64,000 nt of DNA. Origin: Pseudolabrys sp035718275 (GTDB lineage Bacteria > Pseudomonadota > Alphaproteobacteria > Rhizobiales > Xanthobacteraceae). The notes under the pieces are model-generated. The model searched no databases, was not told the DNA's origin, and saw only the letters and a list, made by a program, of their open reading frames with translations. The position numbers and the translations under genes were made by a program. Below are positions 18,378 to 27,142 of this stretch, one piece after another; the stretch's first letter is position 1; every line of letters begins with the position of its first letter. The DNA lies in assembly GCA_035718275.1 (NCBI GenBank), contig DASTHI010000017.1, positions 1 through 64,000 on the forward strand. The letters run 5' to 3'.

Positions 18378-19697
18378 CTAGAGAAGCACCAGCGCGATCC
18401 CGGGCACAAAGATGATCAGCAACAGCACCAGGAACATCACGACCGCGTAAGGCGCCGCCCCCTTAAAAATATCATTCAGCGAAATGCGGTCGTCGTGCAG
18501 CGTGCTCTTGATCACGTATACCGACAGTCCAAAGGGCGGGGTCAGCAGTCCGATCTCGACCGCGATTACGGTGACGATTCCGAACCAGATCAGGTTGACT
18601 TGATAGCTCGCCAATGGCGGCAGGAACATCGGCACCATGATGAGCATGATCGATACGCCATCGATCAGCGTACCCATCGCGACGATGATCAGCACGTACA
18701 CGATCAGTAGGTGGTAAAAACTAAAGTGCGAGCCGGCGACCCAGGCATCGAGCGCTTGCGGCATGCCGGATAGAGCAAGCAGGCGACTGTAGATATTGGC
18801 CGAGATGATGAGAAACAGGATCGAAACCGTTACGTAACCGGTCTCGATTAGCACGCGCCAAGTGGTCGCCAGGGTCAGCCGCCGGCGTGCCAATGCTAGC
18901 AATAGTGCACCGAGCGCACCAATGGCTCCGGACTCCGTGGGCGTGAACCAGCCGGCGTAGATGCCACCCATCACCAGTAGCACCAGACCGATCATCGGAA
19001 CGAGGCTGATCAGTGCCTGCATGACGGAGAGATCAGCGCTCGCTTTGGCCTGTACCAGTGCGCCAGAAAGGTCCTGCACCTTGTGCGGCACGAACCAAGC
19101 CATGAGCATGATCATCACGCAAAAGGCAGCCGCGAGCACCAGGCCCGGCACGATCCCCGCGATGAACAGATCGCCGATCGATTGCTCGGCAAGCAGGCCG
19201 AAAATGATCAGCAGCAAGCTCGGTGGGATGAGCATGCCCAGCACCGAACTGCCGGCGACAACGCCCACCGCGAATTGGGGCCGGTAGCTGAGGTGCAGCA
19301 TTTCCGGAACCGCGATCTTGGTGAAGACCGCCGCCGAGGCGATGGAAATGCCGGTGACTGCGGCGAAAGCCGCGTTGGCGACCACAGTGGCGACGCCGAG
19401 CCCACCGCGTACGCCACGCAGGAGCACGTTCGCCGCCACGAAGGTATCGCGGCCAATTCCCGCGACGCTCACCAGCAGACCCATCAGGACGAACAGCGGC
19501 ACAACGCCGAATTCATAGCTCGAAACTGCATCAGAGGCGGCAAGCGCCAGCAGCTTTTCGGCGAGCGCGAAATTGCCCTTGATCGCCCAGACGCCGACTA
19601 GCGACACCAGACATAGCGCGATGGCAACGTGCATGCCGGCATAGATCAGCACCACGATCGCCAGCATCGACAGGAGGCCAATTTCCAATCCGGACAT
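18378..19697 (-). CDS. TRAP transporter large permease (DctM-type)
   Basis: A 439-residue, 12-segment membrane protein of the TRAP DctM family, with conserved patches such as MGLLVSVAGIGRDTF and MLIPPSLLLIIFGLLAEQSIGDLFIAG split across helices. It is the ion-coupled translocation subunit. The ATG at 19697 follows GGAGG and comes one base after the small-subunit stop codon. It ends a three-gene operon, binding protein first. Confidence 0.93.
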   Translation of the reverse strand: MSGLEIGLLSMLAIVVLIYAGMHVAIALCLVSLVGVWAIKGNFALAEKLLALAASDAVSSYEFGVVPLFVLMGLLVSVAGIGRDTFVAANVLLRGVRGGLGVATVVANAAFAAVTGISIASAAVFTKIAVPEMLHLSYRPQFAVGVVAGSSVLGMLIPPSLLLIIFGLLAEQSIGDLFIAGIVPGLVLAAAFCVMIMLMAWFVPHKVQDLSGALVQAKASADLSVMQALISLVPMIGLVLLVMGGIYAGWFTPTESGAIGALGALLLALARRRLTLATTWRVLIETGYVTVSILFLIISANIYSRLLALSGMPQALDAWVAGSHFSFYHLLIVYVLIIVAMGTLIDGVSIMLIMVPMFLPPLASYQVNLIWFGIVTVIAVEIGLLTPPFGLSVYVIKSTLHDDRISLNDIFKGAAPYAVVMFLVLLLIIFVPGIALVLL

Positions 19698-19698
19698 C

Positions 19699-20313
19699 TC
19701 AGTCCTCCGTTCCGAAGGTGAGATCTTCCGGAGCGACGAGCGCTGCATCGGTGTGCGGCGCCCGTCCACGCCAGGCTGCCGTCGCGTCACGCCAGGCAAA
19801 CAGGAGGAACTGCACACCCGCACATACGGTGCCGATCAGGATGATCAGCCGCACCGGCCAGACCGGGTAGGTGACATAGCCTTCCACGCCGGCATATTCG
19901 CCTGAAGCCCAGGAACGGAAAAAGAGCGGTACGCTTGCCTGGAACAGCACGACAAAGACGGCAGTGCCGGCCAATTCGAACACCGCCTGCATCCCGAAGC
20001 CGAGCCGCGGCACCCGTGCCTGTAATTTGAGAATGAGATTGTCAGCGCGCGTAAGACGGCCGGCGCGCAGCGTGTGACCGAGCTGGATGAATACGATGCC
20101 GACGATGGACAACCGCACCAGCTCGAGCACGCCGGGCAGGGGCGCAGTGAAAACGGTGCGCCCGACCACGTCCACAGTGATGACGACCATCAGCGCGAAG
20201 ATCCATACCGTTCCGATGGAATTGAGCAGCGACAGCAGTCCTTGGAACAGTGCCGACGGCCGCCATCGGACTGTCTGGCCGCGCGGGCCGTCGTTCGGCG
20301 GCTGATCTTTCAT
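19699..20313 (-). CDS. TRAP transporter small permease (DctQ-type)
   Basis: A 204-residue membrane protein with four predicted segments, starting around residue 25 and including TVWIFALMVVITVDVVGRT and VWPVRLIILIGTVCAGVQF. Size and topology fit DctQ. It lies between the binding-protein and DctM genes. The longer open frame upstream of the ATG at 20313 overlaps the binding-protein gene and is not needed. Confidence 0.9.
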   Translation of the reverse strand: MKDQPPNDGPRGQTVRWRPSALFQGLLSLLNSIGTVWIFALMVVITVDVVGRTVFTAPLPGVLELVRLSIVGIVFIQLGHTLRAGRLTRADNLILKLQARVPRLGFGMQAVFELAGTAVFVVLFQASVPLFFRSWASGEYAGVEGYVTYPVWPVRLIILIGTVCAGVQFLLFAWRDATAAWRGRAPHTDAALVAPEDLTFGTED

Positions 20314-20405
20314 GAAGGCGACACTGATCAAAAAGGATAAGCCGCCCGCGTTCGAAGGCTGACTGCTCGGCCGCGCGGCGGCATTTGAGGGAAGAAACGA
20401 GGGGC

Positions 20406-21479
20406 CTATTCCTTGTCCCAGTCGCGTACCAACTCGATCTTGGCGGCACGCAGCTTGGCCATATAGGTCTCCAGCACCTTCTTGGCTGGAAGGCCCCGCT
20501 CTTCGTTCCGCATCACCCATTCCTTGGCGATATTGGGCATCGTGTTTGCCCATTTTTTGCGTTCGGCGGCCGGGAAATCGGAGATCTTGGCGCCTTCGGC
20601 TGCCATCTTCTTTTCGAACACGCCTGCAAGCGTTTTCATCGTGGCCGATACGCGCTGACTATATTCGATGCCGACATCGCGCAGGATCTTTTGTGTCTCC
20701 GGCGACATCGAATCGAACAGCTTCTTGTTGATAGTGATGGCGCCGATCGACATCGCGCCGAGGTCCACCTTGGTCATGTACGGGGCCACCTCGTGAATCT
20801 TGATCGGGTAGACGCCGGTGATGAAGGCGATCAGCCCGTCGTAGACGCCGGTCTTGACGTTATTGTAGTGGGTGGCGAAGTCACCCTGCACCGCAACCGC
20901 GCCGATGCCATTCGCCCAAAGCGACAGTGAGCCCGAGGCGCCGATTTTCCGGCCCTTGTAGTCGTCGAGCTTGCTCACCGGAAACTTGGTCCAGGTGTGG
21001 TCGGTATCAGCCGCAATCGCGCCGAGATAGACCTGACCGTGCTTGTCCCATTCCGCCTTAAGTTCGGGCATCTCCTGGTTCATCGCGAGCATGATTTTGC
21101 TGATCAGCGTCACATCGTCGGATCCGAACGGAGCCTGAAAAGTGACCTGAAGCAACGGAAGGCGGGCCGGTTCGAATATCGTGTAGAGCATGGACATCTC
21201 GGCGACGCCTTCGCGCACCGCGTCCAGTTCCCCGCCGATCTTGACGAGCGTGCCGCCAAAGGCCTTTGTCCAGACGATCTTGTCCTTGCCCCCTGCTGCT
21301 GCCAGCCGCTTGTCCACTTCGGGGATATAGAATTCCTCGATCGCCTTCATCCATGGCAGGTGCGTCCCGTGACCGCCGGCGAACGTGATATTGTAGTTGG
21401 TGGCGTTCGCTGTTGTGGCAAAGGCGCCTACGAAAAGCGTGAGCGCGGCGGGCAGCAGAGCTTTTGAGCGCGCGTGCAT
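20406..21479 (-). CDS. TRAP transporter substrate-binding protein (DctP-type)
   Basis: A 357-residue periplasmic protein with a signal peptide at residues 1-27 (cleavage near ANA), then the DctP fold: FGGTLVKIGGELDAVREGVAE near residue 80 split into known blocks, and VSKLDDYKGRKIGASG mid-protein. The ATG at 21479 is preferred because GGGAGG sits nine bases upstream, whereas the ATG three codons earlier would abut it. It is divergent from the aromatic-CoA operon across 194 bases, so its ligand may be an aromatic acid (inference). Confidence 0.92.
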   Translation of the reverse strand: MHARSKALLPAALTLFVGAFATTANATNYNITFAGGHGTHLPWMKAIEEFYIPEVDKRLAAAGGKDKIVWTKAFGGTLVKIGGELDAVREGVAEMSMLYTIFEPARLPLLQVTFQAPFGSDDVTLISKIMLAMNQEMPELKAEWDKHGQVYLGAIAADTDHTWTKFPVSKLDDYKGRKIGASGSLSLWANGIGAVAVQGDFATHYNNVKTGVYDGLIAFITGVYPIKIHEVAPYMTKVDLGAMSIGAITINKKLFDSMSPETQKILRDVGIEYSQRVSATMKTLAGVFEKKMAAEGAKISDFPAAERKKWANTMPNIAKEWVMRNEERGLPAKKVLETYMAKLRAAKIELVRDWDKE

Positions 21480-21673
21480 CAAGGTCATCCTCCCCCGTAT
21501 TTTTTCCGTTCAGTTTGCAAGGCCAACAATAAAAAGTATGACATGCGTTATGGAGACGGGCAATTGTTGCGATCTGCTGCAAACCAGGTGCTCTTGCATC
21601 GAAGCACTTCAACTCATGAGCGTAAGCCTCGCAAACTCTTTCGGCTTGTGAAATAAGAATTCGAGCAACCGCC

Positions 21674-22675
21674 ATGATGATCGACGTCTTCAATCACTTC
21701 ATGCCGAAGCCTTACCTGGACCGGCTCATCGAGATCATACCGGGCCACGTGGCGACGACGGCCTTTCCCCGGTTGAACACGCTGGTCGATGTGGACGCGC
21801 GCCTGCGGCTTGTCGATGAATTTGAAGGCCTGCAGCAGGTGCTCTCGCTCGCCAATCCGCCGCTTGAGCTTGTGGGTGGCCCGAACATCACGCCCGATCT
21901 GGCGCGCCTTGCGAATGACTCGATGGCTGAAATCTGCCGCAAGCATTCCGACCGGTTCCCCACTTTCATTGCGGCGCTGCCGATGAACAACATGGTCGCG
22001 ACGCTGGCCGAGATTGATCGCGCGATAAACGAACTTGGCGCACGCGGCGTCCAGGTCTTCACCAATGTGGCCGGAAAGCCCCTGAGTGCGGCTGAATTCC
22101 GTCCGCTGTTCAGGCGCATGGCCGAGCATGACTTGCCGGTTTGGGTTCATCCGATGCGCGGCCCGAATTTCCCTGACTACGCTACCGAGAATCAGTCCGA
22201 AGACGAGGTCTGGTTCTCCTTCGGCTGGCCATACGAAACAACCGCCTGCATGACGCGGCTGATTTATTCGGGGTTGTTCGACGAATTGCCGTCGCTGAAG
22301 ATCATCTCGCATCACATGGGCGGAATGATCCCGTTTTTTCCTGCCAAGATTAATCTCGGTTTCAAGCAGATCTTTTTTGGCACCCGCGACCGAAATCCCG
22401 TGGCCGAGGAACGCGGGCTCAAGCGACCGCCTATGGAGTACTTCAAGATGCTGTATGCCGATACTGCCATCGGCGGAGAGGAAGCCGCCACGCGATGCGG
22501 CCATGCGTTCTTCGGCACGAAGCGCTGCCTGTTTGCGACCGATGCTCCCTTCGATGCCGAGCAGGGGCGGGGGCTGATTGCGGACACGATCCACGGCGTC
22601 GAAGCGCTTGGGCTACCAAAGGCTGATCTCGATCGGATCTTTGCGGGCAATGCCCGCGATTTGCTCAGACTGTGA
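21674..22675 (+). CDS. Amidohydrolase family 2 protein with an altered metal motif
   Basis: A 333-residue ACMSD-like protein. The N-terminal metal motif, normally D-x-H-x-H, reads DVFNHF, so the first histidine is phenylalanine. Later ligands in VWVHPMRGP, IISHHMGG and FATDAPFD are kept. Relatives with this change occur among decarboxylases and hydrolases of aromatic pathways. It is the first gene of the rightward operon that continues into dienelactone hydrolase and the aromatic-CoA genes. Confidence 0.87.
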   Translation: MMIDVFNHFMPKPYLDRLIEIIPGHVATTAFPRLNTLVDVDARLRLVDEFEGLQQVLSLANPPLELVGGPNITPDLARLANDSMAEICRKHSDRFPTFIAALPMNNMVATLAEIDRAINELGARGVQVFTNVAGKPLSAAEFRPLFRRMAEHDLPVWVHPMRGPNFPDYATENQSEDEVWFSFGWPYETTACMTRLIYSGLFDELPSLKIISHHMGGMIPFFPAKINLGFKQIFFGTRDRNPVAEERGLKRPPMEYFKMLYADTAIGGEEAATRCGHAFFGTKRCLFATDAPFDAEQGRGLIADTIHGVEALGLPKADLDRIFAGNARDLLRL

Positions 22676-22690
22676 GAAACGGAACGGCGA

Positions 22691-23392
22691 ATGAAGACGC
22701 AGAATATCAAACTGAATCTCCCAGACGGGGAGATGGGAGCCTACCTTGCGATTCCGGACAACACGCCGGCGGGAGCGATCATCGCCATCATGGAGATCTG
22801 GGGTGTTAATGACACCATGCGTCATCACGCGCATGAATTCGCCGAAGCCGGCTTCATCTGCCTGGTCCCGGACCTGTTCTGGCGCCAGGAACCCGGGGTC
22901 GAGTTGTCCGATTCCAATCCCGACGACATCAAGAAGGCCTTCGATCTTTATTACGAGTTCGACTACGACTTAGGCGTCCGCGACATGGAAGCCATCTGGC
23001 ATCATTTGGAGAAATTGCCGGAGTGCAATGGCAAGGTCGGAGCGGTCGGCTACTGTCTGGGCGGCAAGCTCTGTTATCTGATGTGCTGTCGCACTGACAT
23101 AGACTGTGCCGTAGCTTACTACGGCACTTACATCGAGCACCGTATCAAGGAAGTGAAGAACCTCCACCGTCCGTTCATGCTGCACATGGCGATGAAAGAT
23201 CGCTGGGTACAGGCGGAGGTAAACGAGCTGCTGGAGCGCAGGCTCTCACCGAACCCGCTCGTCACCATTCATAAGTATCCGGGCGCCGACCACGCCTTCG
23301 CCCGCGTCGGCGGCAAGACCTACAGCAAGCCGGAGGCCGACCGCGCCCTTGCTCTGACCATTGATTTTTTTGGGATGCATCTTCGCGCGTAG
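22691..23392 (+). CDS. Dienelactone hydrolase family protein
   Basis: A 233-residue alpha/beta hydrolase. The nucleophile is cysteine in GYCLGG, with Asp in AMKDRWVQ and His in GADHAFAR completing the triad of dienelactone hydrolases. Such enzymes open lactones formed during ring cleavage. It starts 15 bases after the amidohydrolase, and the monooxygenase gene follows after 87 bases, consistent with one catabolic operon. Confidence 0.92.
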   Translation: MKTQNIKLNLPDGEMGAYLAIPDNTPAGAIIAIMEIWGVNDTMRHHAHEFAEAGFICLVPDLFWRQEPGVELSDSNPDDIKKAFDLYYEFDYDLGVRDMEAIWHHLEKLPECNGKVGAVGYCLGGKLCYLMCCRTDIDCAVAYYGTYIEHRIKEVKNLHRPFMLHMAMKDRWVQAEVNELLERRLSPNPLVTIHKYPGADHAFARVGGKTYSKPEADRALALTIDFFGMHLRA

Positions 23393-23479
23393 TCTGAAGC
23401 TTTACGCCTAAATATTTTATGTTTGTAATATTCGGTCCGGAGCGTCATGCTGGTACGGCATGGCGAAAGGAGCCGGCAC

Positions 23480-25771
23480 ATGCGCGCGGCAGTTCTTGGG
23501 GGCGGCCCGGGCGGTCTGAACTTCGCGATCAGCCTGAAATTGCGCAACCGCGCGCATGACGTTGTGGTGATCGAACGCAACAGGCCTGACGATACATTCG
23601 GTTGGGGCGTGGTGCTCTCGGACGAAACGCTCGGCAATCTGCACAGCAACGATCCAGTTTCATCGAAAGCAATTCGCGACTCCTTCGTTTACTGGGACGA
23701 TATTGCCGTCCATTACCGCGGCACTGTGACGAAGTCGGGCGGGCACGGCTTCAGCGGAATCGGTCGCAAGCGCCTCCTCAACATTCTGCAGGAACGTGCT
23801 CGCTCGCTCGGGGTGACGATCAAGTTCGAAACCGAGGCAGGTCCACCAAACAGCTATGCCGACTTCGATATCGTTGTAGGTGCGGACGGCGTCAATTCAC
23901 GGGTGCGAGCGGCGTATGCCGAAACGTTCAAGCCTGACATCGATGTCCGCGCCTGCAAGTACATCTGGCTCGGAACGCATCAGAAGTTCGACGATGCCTT
24001 CACTTTCATCTTCGAGCAGACCGAGCAGGGCTGGATCTGGGTGCACGCGTATCAGTTCGATGCCGATACCGCCACGTTTATCGTCGAATGTTCGGAAGCG
24101 ACGTGGCGGCGTTTCGGCTTCGATCGCATGGGAATCGAGGAGACGATCGGTCTTTGCGAAAAGATATTCGCCCGCTATCTCGGCGGCCACAAGCTGATGT
24201 CTAATGCGCGGCATCTTCGCGGTTCGGCATGGCTCAATTTCAACCGCGTGCTATGCGAGCGCTGGAGTCATCAGAACGTCGTGCTGCTCGGCGATGCCGC
24301 AGCCACCGCGCATTTCTCGGTCGGCTCCGGCTCGAAGCTGGCGATGGAAAGCGCAATCGCGCTTGCGAACTATCTCGACAGCGAACCCGACACGGTATCG
24401 GCGTTTCGTCGCTATGAGGACGAGCGCCGGCTCGAAGTGTTGCGGCTGCAGAACGCGGCGCGCAATTCGACCGAATGGTTCGAGGACGTCGAGCGCTACT
24501 TCGATCTCGATCCGGTGCAGTTCAATTATTCCTTGCTGACGCGTTCGCAGCGGATCAGCCACGAGAATCTGCGCCAGCGCGATCCCCACTGGCTTTCCGG
24601 CGCGGAGAAATGGTTCGAGCAGAAAGCGACGGGGCGCCTGCCGAATGCCGCGCGGCCGCCGATGTTCGTTCCGTTTCGTGTGCGCGGCATCGAGCTCGCG
24701 AACAGGGTATGTGTTTCTCCGATGGCGCAATACCGTGCGGAGAACGGCTGCCCGAACGAGTGGCATTTCGTGCACTATGCCGAGCGTGCCAAGGGCGGTG
24801 CCGGCTTGGTGTTTACCGAAATGACTTGCGTCTCGCCGGAGGGACGCATTTCCCCAGGCTGCACGGGACTGTATTCGCCTGAACATGAAAGTGCATGGAA
24901 ACGCGTTGTCGATTTCGTGCATGCCGAAACCGACGCGAAGATCGCGATTCAGCTTGGGCACTCCGGCGCAAAAGGTTCAACCCAGCTCGGCTGGGAGGAG
25001 AGCGACGCGCCGCTCAAAAGCGGCAACTGGCCCGTCATGGCGCCCTCGGCAGTGCGCTGGAGCCCGCAAAACCAGTTGCCGCGCGAAATGTCGCGCAGCG
25101 ATATGGAAAAGATTCGTGACGAGTTCGTGCGCTCAGCGGAGATGGCGGCGCGCATCGGTTTCGACTGGCTGGAGTTGCATTACGCGCACGGCTACCTGAT
25201 GTCGTCGTTTATCACGCCGGTAACCAACCGGCGTACGGACGAGTACGGCGGGCCCCTCGAAAATCGCATGCGCTTCCCGCTCGAAGTGTTTCGCGCGGTC
25301 CGACAGGTGTGGCCGGACGAGAAGCCCATTTCGGTACGCATCTCGGCGCATGACTGGGTCGGCCCGGACGGCATCCGGCCGCAGGACGCCGTCGAGATTG
25401 CCCATATCCTCACGCAAGCCGGCGTTGATCTTATCGACGTCTCGGCCGGTCAGACCTCGACGCGCGCGAAACCGGTTTATGGCCGCATGTTCCAGACCCC
25501 GTTCTCCGATCGCATTCGCAACGAGGTGGGTGTCGCCACGCTGGCGGTCGGTAACATTTATGAACCCGATCATGTGAACTCGATCCTGATGGCTGGCCGC
25601 GCTGATCTCGTCTGCCTTGCGCGTCCGCATCTCTCGGATCCCTACTGGACGCTGCATGCTGCGGCGAGCCTGCGCTACGACGGTGTACGCTGGCCGAAAC
25701 CTTATTGGCCCGGGCGAGATCAGCTTTACCGCCTGAAGGCCCGCAACGAAGCCATGACAGGAAAGGTCTGA
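23480..25771 (+). CDS. Fused aromatic-CoA monooxygenase/reductase (2-aminobenzoyl-CoA or salicylyl-CoA type)
   Basis: A 763-residue two-domain enzyme. Residues 1 to about 385 are an FAD monooxygenase (GGGPGG near the start, VVGADGVNSRVR mid-domain, LLGDAAATAHFSVGSG for FAD). Residues about 395 to 763 are an Old Yellow Enzyme-type FMN oxidoreductase (VCVSPMAQY, IQLGHSGAKG, ELHYAHGYLMSSFITP, CLARPHL). This fusion is known from 2-aminobenzoyl-CoA monooxygenase/reductase of Azoarcus and from proteins annotated as salicylyl-CoA 5-hydroxylase. The ATG at 23480 follows AAAGGAG. Neighbouring ligase and beta-oxidation genes support a CoA-thioester substrate; which one cannot be told. Confidence 0.92.
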   Translation: MRAAVLGGGPGGLNFAISLKLRNRAHDVVVIERNRPDDTFGWGVVLSDETLGNLHSNDPVSSKAIRDSFVYWDDIAVHYRGTVTKSGGHGFSGIGRKRLLNILQERARSLGVTIKFETEAGPPNSYADFDIVVGADGVNSRVRAAYAETFKPDIDVRACKYIWLGTHQKFDDAFTFIFEQTEQGWIWVHAYQFDADTATFIVECSEATWRRFGFDRMGIEETIGLCEKIFARYLGGHKLMSNARHLRGSAWLNFNRVLCERWSHQNVVLLGDAAATAHFSVGSGSKLAMESAIALANYLDSEPDTVSAFRRYEDERRLEVLRLQNAARNSTEWFEDVERYFDLDPVQFNYSLLTRSQRISHENLRQRDPHWLSGAEKWFEQKATGRLPNAARPPMFVPFRVRGIELANRVCVSPMAQYRAENGCPNEWHFVHYAERAKGGAGLVFTEMTCVSPEGRISPGCTGLYSPEHESAWKRVVDFVHAETDAKIAIQLGHSGAKGSTQLGWEESDAPLKSGNWPVMAPSAVRWSPQNQLPREMSRSDMEKIRDEFVRSAEMAARIGFDWLELHYAHGYLMSSFITPVTNRRTDEYGGPLENRMRFPLEVFRAVRQVWPDEKPISVRISAHDWVGPDGIRPQDAVEIAHILTQAGVDLIDVSAGQTSTRAKPVYGRMFQTPFSDRIRNEVGVATLAVGNIYEPDHVNSILMAGRADLVCLARPHLSDPYWTLHAAASLRYDGVRWPKPYWPGRDQLYRLKARNEAMTGKV

Positions 25772-26538
25772 TGGGCGCTCTGAACAAGCGCCATGCCTTG
25801 ATCACCGGCGGCGGTACCGGTATCGGCGCCGCCATTGCGCGCGCGCTCGCGGCCGAGGGCGCCGCAGTTTCGCTAGCCGGCAGGCGCAAGTCACCGCTTG
25901 AAAGCGTGGCATCAGAACTTCCGCGGGCTGCGGCAATCGTTGCCGACGTGACGAAAGATGCCGATTGCGCCGCCATGGCCGAGGCCGCGCGCGCGGCGAA
26001 CGGACCGATCGACATCGTCATCGCCAATGCGGGCGCAGCGGCGAGCGCGCCAGTCGCAAAGCTCGACCTCGAGCAATGGCGAAGAATGCTCGACGTCAAC
26101 CTTACCGGCGCTTTTCTCACGGTGAAGGCCGCGCTTGCCGATGTCACGCGCAAGTCGGACGGGCCGCGCCGCATCGTCTTCATCTCCTCGAGCGCGGGGC
26201 TGAAGGGCTATCCTTACGTGGCGGCTTATTGTGCCGCCAAGCATGGCGTGGTCGGGCTGGCGCGCGCCCTCGCTCTCGAGCTTGCGCCGACCGGTGTCAC
26301 GGTCAATGCCGTCTGTCCGGGGTATACCGACACGCCGCTGCTCGATGCCGCGGCTGAGAAGATCTCCGCGACAACCGGGCGTTCCGCGGAAGAATCGCGG
26401 TCGATTTTGGCCAGGGACAATGTCTCGGGGCGGCTGATCAAACCCGAGGAAGTGGCGGAAGTCGTACTCAGGATTTGCTCCCCGTCCGGAGCCTCCGTGA
26501 ACGGCCAGGCGGTCGAAGTGAGGGGAGGCGGGACATGA
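25771..26538 (+). CDS. SDR family oxidoreductase (probable 3-hydroxyacyl-CoA dehydrogenase role)
   Basis: A 255-residue short-chain dehydrogenase with TGGGTGIG (NAD(P) binding), NAGAA, the catalytic serine in FISSSAG and YCAAK (Tyr-x3-Lys). It starts in the stop codon of the monooxygenase (TGATG). In 2-aminobenzoyl-CoA type clusters an SDR oxidises the hydroxyacyl-CoA intermediate; that role is inferred from context. Confidence 0.92.
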   Translation: MGALNKRHALITGGGTGIGAAIARALAAEGAAVSLAGRRKSPLESVASELPRAAAIVADVTKDADCAAMAEAARAANGPIDIVIANAGAAASAPVAKLDLEQWRRMLDVNLTGAFLTVKAALADVTRKSDGPRRIVFISSSAGLKGYPYVAAYCAAKHGVVGLARALALELAPTGVTVNAVCPGYTDTPLLDAAAEKISATTGRSAEESRSILARDNVSGRLIKPEEVAEVVLRICSPSGASVNGQAVEVRGGGT

Positions 26539-27026
26539 GTGTGGCGAACAGGGCGCGCGAGCGCAGCCTTGCGCGCCCGGCGAGCAAGCAGCGGCTTCGG
26601 CTTTGGCTCAGGCTGCTGCGCTCCTCACGCGCGATCGAAGCGTGTTTGAGGGAACGCTTGCGCGCGAAATTCACGATCACGCTGCCGCAGTTCGATGTGC
26701 TGGCGACGCTCGCCCGTAATGCGGAGGGGATGACGATGACCGAGCTGTCGCGGCGGCTGATGGTGTCGAACGGCAATGTGACAGGCATTATTGATCGGCT
26801 TGCTTCTGAAAAGCTCGTGCTGCGGCAGGCACCGGCAAGCGATCGCCGCTCTTTCATCGTGCGGCTCACGCCAAGAGGTATGTCGCAGTTCTCGGCAATC
26901 GCCAAGGCGCATGAGAGCTGGATCGACGAGCTGCTCACGGAGATCGGTGCGGACGAGGCGGAAAAGATTATCGAAAGGCTCGACGGGCTCGTCAGGCGTG
27001 CCCGCAATGAAGAGGCCCGGCCATGA
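26535..27026 (+). CDS. MarR-family transcriptional regulator
   Basis: A 163-residue winged-helix protein with TELSRRLMVSNGNVTGIIDRL as recognition region (read in two halves) and the wing DRRSFIVRLT. MarR proteins with this context often sense aromatic-CoA thioesters and repress the surrounding operon. It overlaps the SDR stop by four bases and the following hydratase remnant by four bases. It lies inside the operon, so autoregulation is likely. Confidence 0.92.
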   Translation: MSVANRARERSLARPASKQRLRLWLRLLRSSRAIEACLRERLRAKFTITLPQFDVLATLARNAEGMTMTELSRRLMVSNGNVTGIIDRLASEKLVLRQAPASDRRSFIVRLTPRGMSQFSAIAKAHESWIDELLTEIGADEAEKIIERLDGLVRRARNEEARP

Positions 27027-27139
27027 GACTGAAGGACTTCAGTCCCGATTTTCAGGTGATCTGCATGCATACCGGAGATTTTCGGCGCGCCTTCGACGCC
27101 TTCGTCAAGAAGGCCAGCCCCCGGTTTGCGGGAAACTGA
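27023..27139 (+). pseudogene. 38-codon remnant of an enoyl-CoA hydratase
   Basis: A short open frame overlaps the MarR stop (ATGA) and ends 3 bases before the acyl-CoA dehydrogenase start. Its first residues (MRLKDFSP) look like a hydratase N-terminus. The rest (CMHTGDFRRAFDAFVKK followed by SPRFAGN) matches the usual C-terminal end of enoyl-CoA hydratases from such clusters. About 220 central residues are missing, as if an in-frame internal deletion fused the two ends. The protein cannot be catalytic. An assembly error is the alternative. Confidence 0.6.
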
Positions 27140-27142
27140 ACG

